DNA from: Spiribacter halobius
GTDB lineage: Bacteria; Pseudomonadota; Gammaproteobacteria; Nitrococcales; Nitrococcaceae
Length of the DNA stretch: 64,000 nt
NCBI RefSeq assembly: GCF_020883455.1
Contig: NZ_CP086615.1
Span: 1,860,001-1,924,000 of the forward strand
Direction of reading: 5' to 3'
Shown here: one piece after another, positions 57,301 to 64,000 of the stretch
Position numbering within the stretch: the stretch's first letter is position 1
How the letters are laid out: each line of letters begins with the position of its first letter
Position numbers and translations under genes: made by a program
Notes under the pieces: model-generated
What the model was told of the DNA's origin: nothing
Database searches by the model: none
Seen by the model: only the letters and a program-made list of their open reading frames with translations

Positions 57301-58100
57301 GCGGTGACGACAGCCTGTGGCTCACGACCCACTGCCGGATCGATTTCCAGGTCGGCCTGCCGACGCCGTTCATCTTCATGCTGAGGCCCGGCAGCGATGA
57401 TCGCCAGTGGGTGGCCGAGGACGCGCTGAGTGTGGAGCCGGCGGTCCCCGTCACCGAATACCGGGACACCTTCGGCAACCGCTGTCAGCGTCTTGTCGCC
57501 GACCCGGGGCCCTTCAGCATCGATGCCCGGGCCCGCGTGCGGACCGCCGCGAGCGCGGCGACGGCCCCGGGCGCACCGTTCGTGCCGGTTCCGGATCTGC
57601 CGGCCTCGCTGCTGGGTTACCTCATCGCCAGCCGCTACTGCGAGGCCGACCGCCTCGGCGACCGCGCCCGGCATCTGGTGGCGAACGAGTGGCCCGGCTA
57701 CGACCAGGTGCGCCGCATCAACGACTGGATCCGCGCCGAGATCGCCTACCGGCCGGGGACCAGTAACGTCCCGGTGTCGGCGCTGGAGACGCTGGCGCGG
57801 GGGCAGGGGGTATGCCGGGATCTGGCCCATCTCGGGGTCGCCCTCTGCCGGGCGCTGACAATCCCGGCGCGGCTCGTGGTGGGCTATCTGCACGGGCTCG
57901 AGCCGATGGACATGCATGCCTGGTTCGAGGCCTGGGTAGGGGGGCGCTGGTACGCCTTCGATCCGACGCAGGCCGAACCCCGGGGCGGGCGGGTCGCCAT
58001 CGCCTACGGTCACGACGCCGGAGACGTCGCGCTGTTCACGCAGTTCGGGCCTTCTCTGGCGCCCACGGCCATGACCGTAAGCGTGGAGCGCTGCGACTGA
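57297..58100 (+). CDS. Transglutaminase-like cysteine peptidase family protein
   Basis: 267 residues. An N-terminal beta domain precedes the catalytic core with Cys in GQGVCRDLAHL, His in MDMHAWFEAWVGG and Asp in WYAFDPTQ. Bacterial members act as peptidases, amidases or transglutaminases. There is no signal peptide. It ends the cassette; an 11-bp hairpin follows. What the three enzymes do together is not known. Confidence 0.88.
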   Translation: MSGDDSLWLTTHCRIDFQVGLPTPFIFMLRPGSDDRQWVAEDALSVEPAVPVTEYRDTFGNRCQRLVADPGPFSIDARARVRTAASAATAPGAPFVPVPDLPASLLGYLIASRYCEADRLGDRARHLVANEWPGYDQVRRINDWIRAEIAYRPGTSNVPVSALETLARGQGVCRDLAHLGVALCRALTIPARLVVGYLHGLEPMDMHAWFEAWVGGRWYAFDPTQAEPRGGRVAIAYGHDAGDVALFTQFGPSLAPTAMTVSVERCD

Positions 58101-58101
58101 G

Positions 58102-58129
58102 AGCTGCCGGCGGCGGTGCGCCGGCAGCT
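58102..58129. terminator. Bidirectional hairpin between converging genes
   Basis: AGCTGCCGGCG (58102-58112) and CGCCGGCAGCT (58119-58129) form a perfect 11-bp stem with a 6-base loop between the stops of the transglutaminase gene and the opposite periplasmic-protein gene. Confidence 0.6.
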
Positions 58130-58134
58130 GCGGC

Positions 58135-58515
58135 TCACTCGTCCTGGCCGGCGAGCATGCGGGCCTTGCGCAGGTACCGGGGGCCGTGCTCGCGCAGCGT
58201 CTCCCGGTCCAGGCGCTCGGAGGCGAGGTGCACCTCCTCGAGGTTCACCGCCATGCCCTCCACCTCGGTGTTGAACCGGGCAAGGGCGTTCTCCAGCGTG
58301 TAGGTGAGCTGGTGGATGGCGTCGAGATCGTCGGGGGTGAGCTCATCCTTTTCCATGATGGCGCTCAGCCGGTCGTTGTACTCGGCCAGGTTGGTCAGCG
58401 CCTCCTCCAGGGTGCGCGAGGGCTGGGCCTCGTAGTGATCGACCTCGTCGGCGACAGCCGCACCGGAGGCAGCGAGCAGGCCGGCGAGCGCGAGCGCAGA
58501 CAGCAGGTGGCGCAT
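58135..58515 (-). CDS. Small periplasmic helical protein of unknown function
   Basis: 126 residues. A signal peptide (MRHLLSALALAGLLAASG, cut near residue 22) is followed by an acidic, fully helical body with regular heptads around LEEALTNLAEYNDRLSAIM, so a helical bundle is likely. No cysteine and no catalytic motif is seen. It resembles an uncharacterised family found in halophilic and sulfur-oxidising gammaproteobacteria (perhaps DUF6746). It is divergent from the peroxiredoxin gene. Confidence 0.75.
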   Translation of the reverse strand: MRHLLSALALAGLLAASGAAVADEVDHYEAQPSRTLEEALTNLAEYNDRLSAIMEKDELTPDDLDAIHQLTYTLENALARFNTEVEGMAVNLEEVHLASERLDRETLREHGPRYLRKARMLAGQDE

Positions 58516-58617
58516 CGGGAATCCCTCCTGTAACTGTAATGCACCTGATTCGCATATCGAATCTAGCAGCCGAAGCGGCCACGGGCAACACCGGCACGGG
58601 TGTTGCAATGAATATGC

Positions 58618-58632
58618 AGAAGATATACTTCT
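58618..58632. promoter_or_regulatory. Dyad upstream of the peroxiredoxin gene
   Basis: AGAAG-ATATA-CTTCT is a perfect inverted repeat in an AT-rich spot 35 bases before the start. A separate 8-bp hairpin (58585-58606) lies next to it. The dyad may bind a regulator; it has only a loose likeness to NsrR sites. Confidence 0.4.
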
Positions 58633-58667
58633 TACGCGTATGTCAGCGGCCCGGCGGGAGGGCGGCC

Positions 58668-59348
58668 ATGGCACTGAGACTGGGCGTGATGGCGCTGCGT
58701 ATCGGCGACGAGGCGCCCGACTTCACCGCTGAGACCACCGTGGGCGAGCTGGCCTTTCACGACTGGCTGGGACACCACTGGGGCATGCTGTTCTCGCACC
58801 CGGGGGATTTCACGCCCGTCTGCACCACCGAGCTGGCGGCTGTCGCGCGCCTGGCACCGGAGTTCGAACGTCGTCGCACCCGGGTGATTTCGCTCTCGGC
58901 GGATGCCCTGGCAAGCCACCACCAGTGGTCGCGCGAGATCGCCGCGAGCGAGGGTATCGCACCCAACTTCCCGATGATCTCCGACCCTGAGCTCGAGATC
59001 GCCCGCGCCTACGACATGCTGCCCGCCGCCGACATCAGCGCGCCCGGCTGCGGTCCGGCCCTGGACCGCGTCGCCGGGCGCTCGGTGGTCATCGTCACGC
59101 CGGGACACCGGGTGGCCGCCATGCTCTCCTATCCGCTCGCCTGCGGGCGCAACTTCCACGAGGTCCTGCGCCTGCTGGACGCACTCCAGCTCACGGACCG
59201 GCATCCGGTGGCGACACCGGCCGACTGGGTGCCGGGCGAGCCCGTGCTCGCCAGTCCGGTACCGGCGCCGGGCACACGGGGGTTGAATCGCCCTGGGGAG
59301 CGCGCGGTGAGCAAGCCCTATGTGCGCCGCATCCGCCAGCCGTTGTGA
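58668..59348 (+). CDS. 1-Cys peroxiredoxin (Prx6 type)
   Basis: 226 residues. The peroxidatic Cys52 is in SHPGDFTPVCTTELAAVARL; the long C-terminal extension (NFHEVLRLLDALQLTD, then ATPADWVPGE) places it in the Prx6 class. It reduces peroxides and can reduce peroxynitrite, which suits its place beside NO-response genes. ATG 58668 follows GGGAGGG; the second Met at 58689 is also possible. Confidence 0.9.
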   Translation: MALRLGVMALRIGDEAPDFTAETTVGELAFHDWLGHHWGMLFSHPGDFTPVCTTELAAVARLAPEFERRRTRVISLSADALASHHQWSREIAASEGIAPNFPMISDPELEIARAYDMLPAADISAPGCGPALDRVAGRSVVIVTPGHRVAAMLSYPLACGRNFHEVLRLLDALQLTDRHPVATPADWVPGEPVLASPVPAPGTRGLNRPGERAVSKPYVRRIRQPL

Positions 59349-59388
59349 GCCCGGCTCCCCGGCGCCCCCTCCGAACTGCACGGCGCGA

Positions 59389-60558
59389 TCAGGGACGTCC
59401 CGGCGCCCGTCTTCGGGCCTCCCCGCTGGCGCGGGCCGCGCGCCTCCGACCGTGGGGAACGCGCAGGAAAAGTCCGAGCAGCACCAGGTAGGCCAGCGCC
59501 CAGAGGGCCGCGGCCGCGAGTAGCGCCGGCTCGCTGCCGGGCTGCAGCAGCCGCAGCGCCGCTGCGCCCGCGAGCAGCAGCGTGCCGATGACCGGTTCGG
59601 GTGCCGCCGCGGGATCGGCGCCGGCCTTGACGAGCCAGATGCGCGCCATCACCGATACGGTGAGCGTGCCCATGGCGCCGACGGTGATCGCGTGCACGGC
59701 CTCGCCGCGGCCAGGTACCCCGAGCAGGGCGCTCGCGCCCCAGAGCAGCAGGCCGACAGCGAGCCACGCGTAGCCGGCGCCGAGGCAGAGCAGGTCCGGG
59801 CGGTGGCGACTCCACCACAGACGCCAGCGGGCGAGGCGCACAGCCGCGACCGCGCCCGCGAGCACCAGCGCGGTGCCGCCCGCGACCCTCGCGCCAGGTA
59901 TCAGCATGGCCACCAGGGCGATGGCCATGAGCAGCAGCAGGGCAGCCTCCAGACGCGGCTGCACGCGCGCCTCCAGGTGATGCCCGGCCTGCCGGGCGGC
60001 ACCGGCCGCGGCCGGCGCGATGATGCGTCCCGCCATGAAAAGCATGAGCACCGCGAATAGCAGCACGCCGGCATGCACGGCCGCATAGCGCGCCGGTATG
60101 CCAAGGCTGGCTCCGGCGGCGTGGAAGGCCGTTGCGGCCAGGCTGATGGCGATCAGGATGGGGGCGAAGGTCTGGTTGCGGAGCTTCTTCGCCGCGCTCA
60201 GGAACCGTGGCGCGGCCACCGCGGCGACGAGCAGCGCGAAGCCGCTGCCGGCGAGAGCGGCAACGGGCCCCGCGGGAGCCACCAGGGTGGCGGTGCGCGC
60301 CAGCAGCCAGAAGCCGAGCAGCAGCGCGAGCACAGCCGGCCGCTCGCGGCTCAGCAGGAATCCGGCCGCCACCAGGAGGCCGAAGCCGAAGAGCAGCTCC
60401 TGGGCGTGCCCCCACGGCGTCGCCAGAGGGGGCAGGGGCGCCATGCCGTGCAGGGCCAGTACGGAGACCGGCAGCGCAATGGCCCCATAGGCCGCGGCGA
60501 CCGGAAAGAACACCGGGTAGGCCGGGTGCCGCCGCGAGCCGCCTGTCAGCTTGCCCAT
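59389..60558 (-). CDS. NnrS family membrane protein, second copy
   Basis: 389 residues with about twelve hydrophobic helices. WGHAQELLFGFGLLVAAGFLL and HAITVGAMGTLTVSVMARIWL correspond to the conserved NnrS motifs, although it is diverged from the copy at 35062-36225 (Gln for one His in the WHAHE motif). It is likely an NO-resistance membrane protein. A small gene ends directly before its start. Confidence 0.85.
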   Translation of the reverse strand: MGKLTGGSRRHPAYPVFFPVAAAYGAIALPVSVLALHGMAPLPPLATPWGHAQELLFGFGLLVAAGFLLSRERPAVLALLLGFWLLARTATLVAPAGPVAALAGSGFALLVAAVAAPRFLSAAKKLRNQTFAPILIAISLAATAFHAAGASLGIPARYAAVHAGVLLFAVLMLFMAGRIIAPAAAGAARQAGHHLEARVQPRLEAALLLLMAIALVAMLIPGARVAGGTALVLAGAVAAVRLARWRLWWSRHRPDLLCLGAGYAWLAVGLLLWGASALLGVPGRGEAVHAITVGAMGTLTVSVMARIWLVKAGADPAAAPEPVIGTLLLAGAAALRLLQPGSEPALLAAAALWALAYLVLLGLFLRVPHGRRRAARASGEARRRAPGRP

Positions 60559-60837
60559 TCAGTCATGCCCGCCCCGGCGCGCCGGCGGCGGCGATCCGGA
60601 CCCGTTTTCCGGCCCGGGATTCAGGTAGTGTCTGAGGTAGCAGTAGGAGCCGATCAGGCGCAGGCGATACACTGGCTCGGCGGCCGGGGCCGAGCGGTTG
60701 AGCACTGCCCGGCGGTAGATCCCGCGGGTGCGCCGCGCGAACGCCTGCGCCTCCCCAGGACTGCGCGTGCGCTCGAGAAAGCGGACACGCTCGGCCTCTA
60801 GCTCCTGACTCCTCGCGAGTTCCTGCCTAATGTCCAT
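60559..60837 (-). CDS. Small soluble protein of unknown function
   Basis: 92 residues, basic and helical at the start (MDIRQELARSQELEAERVRFLERTR), with a Tyr-rich middle (RLRLIGSYCYLRHYLNPG) and a Pro/Gly end. No signal or membrane segment. It abuts nnrS on the same strand, so an NO-related role is inferred from context only. Confidence 0.65.
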   Translation of the reverse strand: MDIRQELARSQELEAERVRFLERTRSPGEAQAFARRTRGIYRRAVLNRSAPAAEPVYRLRLIGSYCYLRHYLNPGPENGSGSPPPARRGGHD

Positions 60838-60956
60838 CGGACCTCTCCTGGGCTGGCTTCCGGTCGGGTGGCAGTAGGCGCGGTAACTAGTAAACTGAGT
60901 ACTAATATATGACGCCCGATCACTGCGCTGGGCGCGGACGCCTGGAGGAATCCATC

Positions 60957-61274
60957 ATGGATCGCAGCTTTCCCCGGATCATTCCCGAAACTGCCCCGCT
61001 TGCCCGGGTCTTCTGGCTGTATGGGGTCATTCCGAGCAACGTGCTCTGGATCGTGTTGCTGGCCATGCTCTGGGCCGGCTCGTCGGCGGCGCTCATCGCG
61101 GCCCTGGGCGCGGTCCTGCTGGTCTACACCGGCTGGATCGTCGTGGCCGTCTGGGCTGCGGCGGACAACGTGCAGAAGGAGCTCTACGGGGTGCTGGCGC
61201 GCTGGCTGACAGTGGCCTGGGCCTTGAATACGGTCCTTTTCCTCGGGTTCCTGCTGGTGGACCTCGGCGCCTGA
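60957..61274 (+). CDS. Small membrane protein of unknown function
   Basis: 105 residues with three hydrophobic segments (about 16-38, 39-62 and 82-103) and little else. ATG 60957 follows a TGGAGGAA site. It is divergent from the 92-residue gene, with an AT-rich space (60880-60915) that probably holds both promoters. No family is recognised. Confidence 0.7.
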   Translation: MDRSFPRIIPETAPLARVFWLYGVIPSNVLWIVLLAMLWAGSSAALIAALGAVLLVYTGWIVVAVWAAADNVQKELYGVLARWLTVAWALNTVLFLGFLLVDLGA

Positions 61275-61364
61275 AGAGCGGCCGGGAGCGACCGGGCGCC
61301 TGCGTCCGCAGTCCACAGCGGCAGTGCCGGGAAGTGCCGCGTCTCCCGGCGCCGACGGGTGGCG

Positions 61365-62537
61365 TCATTCCAGCCGCAGGGGGACGAACGCGAAGCCGCT
61401 GGCCGGATAGGCAGCAGGCTGGGGCGTCGCCTGCGGTTGCGGCGCCAGCCCGGCGACGTCCAGCAGCGCCCGCACCGCGATCTGGAGCTCGAGCCGCGCC
61501 AGCGGCGCGCCGGGACAGACGTGCAGGCCCTCGCCCCAGAGCAGGTTGCGGGACTGATCCCGCTCCGGGCGGTAGGCTAGGGGGTCGCTGAAGGCCGCCG
61601 GATCCCGGTTGGCGGGCACCCAGAGCAGCGTCACGCGATCCCCGGCGGCGACCGGCTGGCCGGCGATGGTCGTGTCCCGGGTGACGCGGCGGCGATTGGC
61701 GAGCAGCGGCCCGTGCAGGCGCAGGATCTCCTCGATGGCGTCGGGGACTGCGGCCGGGTCTGCGCGCAGGCGTTCCTGCTCCGCCGGGTGTCCGGCAAGG
61801 AAGGCGCCGATGATGCCGAGGGAGGCCGCCAGGGTGCCGACCTCCCCCATGGTCCAGTTGCGCAGGATGCTGACGATCTCCGCGTCCGTGAGCCGCCGTC
61901 CGTCCACCTGCTCATGGAGGAGCCGTGTCGTGCGGTCCGGCGGTGCGTCGTCCCCAAGGGCGCGGCGCTCGTCGAGCAGTGCCACCACCAGGGCATCCAG
62001 CTCGGCGGCGATCTCGGCCAGGGCCTGGCGGTCCTGCTCCCGGGTAGCCGCCTCGTTGCGCCGCGCCCATTCCGCAAGCCGCGCCTCCACCGAGCGCGGC
62101 CAGCCGAGGAAGGCGCACTGGGCGCGGACTGCGAAGGGTTCGCAGAAGTCACTGACGAGGTCCACATCCCCCGCGCCGCGTGCAGCCTCGGCCAGCTCGC
62201 GGGCGATGCCGTCGAGCTCGGGCTCCAGTCCGGCCACCTCGGCGGGCTCGAAGTAGCGCTCGACGAGGCGCCGGAAGGGCGTGTGCTGGGGTGGATCCAT
62301 GCCGTTCGGCACCGACAGGTGCCGCGAGACCGAGTTGCTGAAGGTCTCCGGGTCTTGCAGCACCGCGCGGATGCCGGCGTTGTCCGTCAGGGTCCAACCG
62401 AGCAGCCCGCTCCATGCCATGGGGCAGCGCGCGCGCAGTCCGTCGTAGGCGGCGAGTGGATCGCGGATCACGTCATCGCTGCGTGGGTCCCAGTCCTGCG
62501 GGCATTGTGGGGTCACGATGGGCGCCTCCGAGGCCAT
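61365..62537 (-). CDS. Cytochrome P450
   Basis: 390 residues, the usual bacterial length. The heme-ligand loop reads LLWGEGLHVCPGAPLARLEL with Cys341; the first residue of the classical FxxGxxxCxG is replaced by Trp/Leu. The ExxR helix is EEILR. The I-helix region NWTMGEVGTLAASLG lacks the usual acid-Thr pair for oxygen activation in its standard form. It is set between NnrS-type genes and a hemerythrin-NsrR pair, so an NO-related function is possible; the substrate is unknown and no dedicated ferredoxin is adjacent. Confidence 0.88.
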   Translation of the reverse strand: MASEAPIVTPQCPQDWDPRSDDVIRDPLAAYDGLRARCPMAWSGLLGWTLTDNAGIRAVLQDPETFSNSVSRHLSVPNGMDPPQHTPFRRLVERYFEPAEVAGLEPELDGIARELAEAARGAGDVDLVSDFCEPFAVRAQCAFLGWPRSVEARLAEWARRNEAATREQDRQALAEIAAELDALVVALLDERRALGDDAPPDRTTRLLHEQVDGRRLTDAEIVSILRNWTMGEVGTLAASLGIIGAFLAGHPAEQERLRADPAAVPDAIEEILRLHGPLLANRRRVTRDTTIAGQPVAAGDRVTLLWVPANRDPAAFSDPLAYRPERDQSRNLLWGEGLHVCPGAPLARLELQIAVRALLDVAGLAPQPQATPQPAAYPASGFAFVPLRLE

Positions 62538-62751
62538 GGTGCGTTGTATCCAAAGCAGTATAGTGATTGCTTGTTCTGTGAGGCGTACGGTACAGATGCC
62601 ACGGCGACGCGTCATGGCGTGAGGCGCCAAGGTGTTGTGACCGGCGGGCAGCGGGGGGGAGCGCAAGTGCGCTGGGTTCCCGGTGCGCGGGCGCGGGGCG
62701 CCAGCCCGTCGTATCGGCGGGGCTGGCGCCCGGGGCTCGGGTGAACGGTCG
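62538..62751. other. Upstream region of the P450 gene with a GC-rich hairpin
   Basis: An AT-rich patch (62548-62585) with TATACT on the minus strand likely holds the P450 promoter. A perfect 12-bp stem GGGCGCCAGCCC/GGGCTGGCGCCC (62696-62707 and 62720-62731) may end transcription coming from the hemerythrin gene. No gene is seen. Confidence 0.5.
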
Positions 62752-62935
62752 CTAGCCCGGATATCTCACCGATTCACGGCTGCGGGCGCGGATCTGGCGG
62801 GCAGGCCCGCGTTGCGCTCGGCCCGGGTGCTCGACGTACTGTCGAGTACGCCTGCGCGCCCGAGCTCTCCCGCGCCTTGTCCTGCCCGCCATCTCCACGC
62901 CCTCGCTGCGCGAATCGGTGAGATATCCGGGCTAG
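62752..62935. repeat. 184-bp composite palindromic element bounded by 26-bp repeats
   Basis: Inverted 26-base copies (62752-62777 and 62910-62935, one mismatch) enclose a 10-bp stem (62796-62805 with 62881-62890) and a central hairpin CTCGAC-GTACT-GTCGAG (62830-62846). The loop contains GCGTTGCGCTCG (62809-62820) and CTCCCGCGCCTTG (62867-62879), the same boxes as in the 9715-9982 element. It ends three bases before the hemerythrin stop. Confidence 0.8.
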
Positions 62936-62938
62936 TCG

Positions 62939-63547
62939 TCAGTGGCCGTCGCAGACGGGGCAGCGTTGCGCGGCGTCGACCCCGACTGGCCAGAGGCCGC
63001 CGGCCTCGTGCACGATCCGCCGTCGTAGCACAGCGTACTCGGACCGCTCCGGGTTCACCTCGGTGAGGCCGCAGTGCCAGTGGCAGGCGGTCACCAGCTC
63101 GAGCCAGTCGCGCGTACGGAGATGCTGCTCGAGTGCGGGGAACACCGCCGTCTCCTCGCGGGCAATGAGCGCCTGATAGCCGTGGACGTAGCGCAGCCCG
63201 AGCCGGGTCAGGCGCTGTCGCGGGACCATCAGTCCGTCGAGCACCTCGCTCACCATGCGTTGCAGCTTGCGCCCGGCGGTGACGACGCGCCCGCGTTCCC
63301 GGTTGAGTGCCGCGGCGGCGTTGGCGAGATGCGGCGCCCGCTCGCCGAGTCGCTCGAGCAGCCGGGCCTCCAGCGGGTGGTGATGGCGCTCGGGCTCGTC
63401 ACCGAGGTAGTCCAGCAGCTCCGCCATGACCTCGAAGTCCGGCGAGCCGCCGTCGTGGGTGCTGAGGAGCTGGCGCTCGAGGATGGTGAGGAGCCCGTGC
63501 AGCTCGCGGTGCTCCTCGCGCAGCCCGTCAAGGGTGTTGTGCGGCAT
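62939..63547 (-). CDS. Hemerythrin-like domain protein
   Basis: 202 residues. Iron-ligand motifs of the HHE fold are visible: REEHRELH, ERHHHPLEARLLERL and AREETAVFPALEQHL. A Cys pair (RCPVCDGH) ends the chain and may bind metal. Hemerythrins in NsrR regulons bind O2 or NO or help repair iron-sulfur centres. The start is ATG 63547 because GGGAGG lies eight bases upstream; an ATG five codons earlier would use up that site. Confidence 0.85.
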   Translation of the reverse strand: MPHNTLDGLREEHRELHGLLTILERQLLSTHDGGSPDFEVMAELLDYLGDEPERHHHPLEARLLERLGERAPHLANAAAALNRERGRVVTAGRKLQRMVSEVLDGLMVPRQRLTRLGLRYVHGYQALIAREETAVFPALEQHLRTRDWLELVTACHWHCGLTEVNPERSEYAVLRRRIVHEAGGLWPVGVDAAQRCPVCDGH

Positions 63548-63650
63548 GGTGGGGCCTCCCATTCATCACATAAGTAGTATAGCAAATAAATGTTAAATGT
63601 CGCAGGCCATGAGGCGGGTTGCGGATGGGTGCGAGGCAAGGGCAGGGGGC

Positions 63651-64000
63651 TCAGGCGAAGCTGATCGTCTTCAGCTGGTCGGCAAGCTGCCGCCGGGGTG
63701 CGATGAGATCGGCCAGGGTGTAGCGGTCAAGCACCTCGAGAAAGGCGCGCAGGGCCTCGTCGAGGGCGCCGCGCAGCACGCACACCGGGGCCAGGCAGCA
63801 GGTGTTGTCGCTGCCGAAGCACTCCACCAGCTCGAGGCTCGTCTCCGTGCGCCGCACCAGCTCGCCGACATTGATCTCCTCCGGTGCCCGCCGCAGCCGG
63901 ATGCCGCCGCGCTTGCCGCGCACCGTTTCGATGTAGCCGATGCGCCCGAGATCGAAGACCACCTTCATGACATGGTTGCGCGAAATGCCGTAGGCCTCGG
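63651..64000 (-). CDS. nsrR: Rrf2 family NO-sensing repressor NsrR, N-terminus cut by window edge
   Basis: About 116 C-terminal residues are present; the frame runs off the window end. EAYGISRNHVMKVV is the recognition helix, RGKRGGIRLRRAPEEINVGE the wing, and CFGSDNTCCLAPVC contains the iron-sulfur cysteines, all as in NsrR. It senses NO through its cluster and represses NO-defence genes. It sits upstream of the hemerythrin and P450 genes, which are likely targets. Confidence 0.93.
   Translation of the reverse strand, partial: EAYGISRNHVMKVVFDLGRIGYIETVRGKRGGIRLRRAPEEINVGELVRRTETSLELVECFGSDNTCCLAPVCVLRGALDEALRAFLEVLDRYTLADLIAPRRQLADQLKTISFA

Overview
The window is a very GC-rich chromosomal segment from a gammaproteobacterium. 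The first third carries a gene order typical of that class: aroA-cmk-rpsA-ihfB-lapA-lapB-pyrF, then thrS-infC-rpmI-rplT-pheS-pheT-ihfA-merR-tRNA-Pro. The acidic proteins, nitrate respiration, PEP-CTERM-type surface protein and osmolyte/one-carbon genes suggest a halophilic member of the Ectothiorhodospiraceae/Chromatiales (Arhodomonas- or Aquisalimonas-like). This is inference; no rRNA gene is present to fix it.

Layout. 1-7285: housekeeping genes (aroA 3' end, cmk, rpsA, ihfB, lapAB, pyrF, a ComEA-like helix-hairpin-helix protein, galU). 7346-9695, minus strand: a sortable surface protein with a VPLPG-type C-terminus behind a sigma-54-like promoter, tRNA-Asn, and an aspartate-family aminotransferase. 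10029-12053: uvrB. 12299-19808: tRNA-Val, thrS, infC (rare AUC start), rpmI, rplT, pheST, ihfA and a MerR regulator. 19868-23127: tRNA-Pro, a decayed IS3-type element and a PAS-GGDEF-EAL protein, a small accessory patch at a tRNA. 23175-25707, minus strand: an ArsR regulator with a membrane protein, and a DJ-1/AraC regulator coupled to a DUF1643 protein. 25952-32801: a one-carbon operon (formate-THF ligase, cyclodeaminase-like protein, three-gene NAD-type formate dehydrogenase). 33136-37556, minus strand: an EAL-CBS-GGDEF protein, NnrS, a Dnr-type Crp/Fnr regulator and MobB. 37803-50958: the nitrate respiration locus narL-narX / narK1-narK2-narG-narH-narJ-narI-ppiC, with clear FNR-type and NarL-type sites between narX and narK1. 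51113-58515: accessory metabolism (methyltransferase, GMC oxidoreductase, OsmC, MFS, and a GNAT-nitrilase-transglutaminase cassette joined by GTGA overlaps). 58668-64000: a probable nitrosative-stress island (peroxiredoxin, second NnrS, two small unknowns, cytochrome P450, hemerythrin-like protein, NsrR).

How it works together. Nitrate is imported by NarK1/NarK2 and reduced by NarGHI (assembled by NarJ, with molybdenum cofactor helped by MobB) under NarXL and FNR/Dnr control. Formate from one-carbon catabolism could feed electrons through the formate dehydrogenase. NnrS, Dnr, NsrR, hemerythrin and possibly the P450 deal with nitric oxide from the same respiration. No nitrite, NO or N2O reductase is seen in the window.

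The most unusual signal is not a protein. The intergenic spaces hold several families of structured repeats: perfect palindromes straddling the stop codons of lapB and uvrB, each followed by inverted pairs of 7-bp tandem repeats; inverted pairs of 8-9-bp ACAACG repeats; a 26-bp element in four copies; a GTCGTGC palindrome in two copies; and a 268-bp composite element with 34-bp terminal inverted repeats and two internal hairpins.
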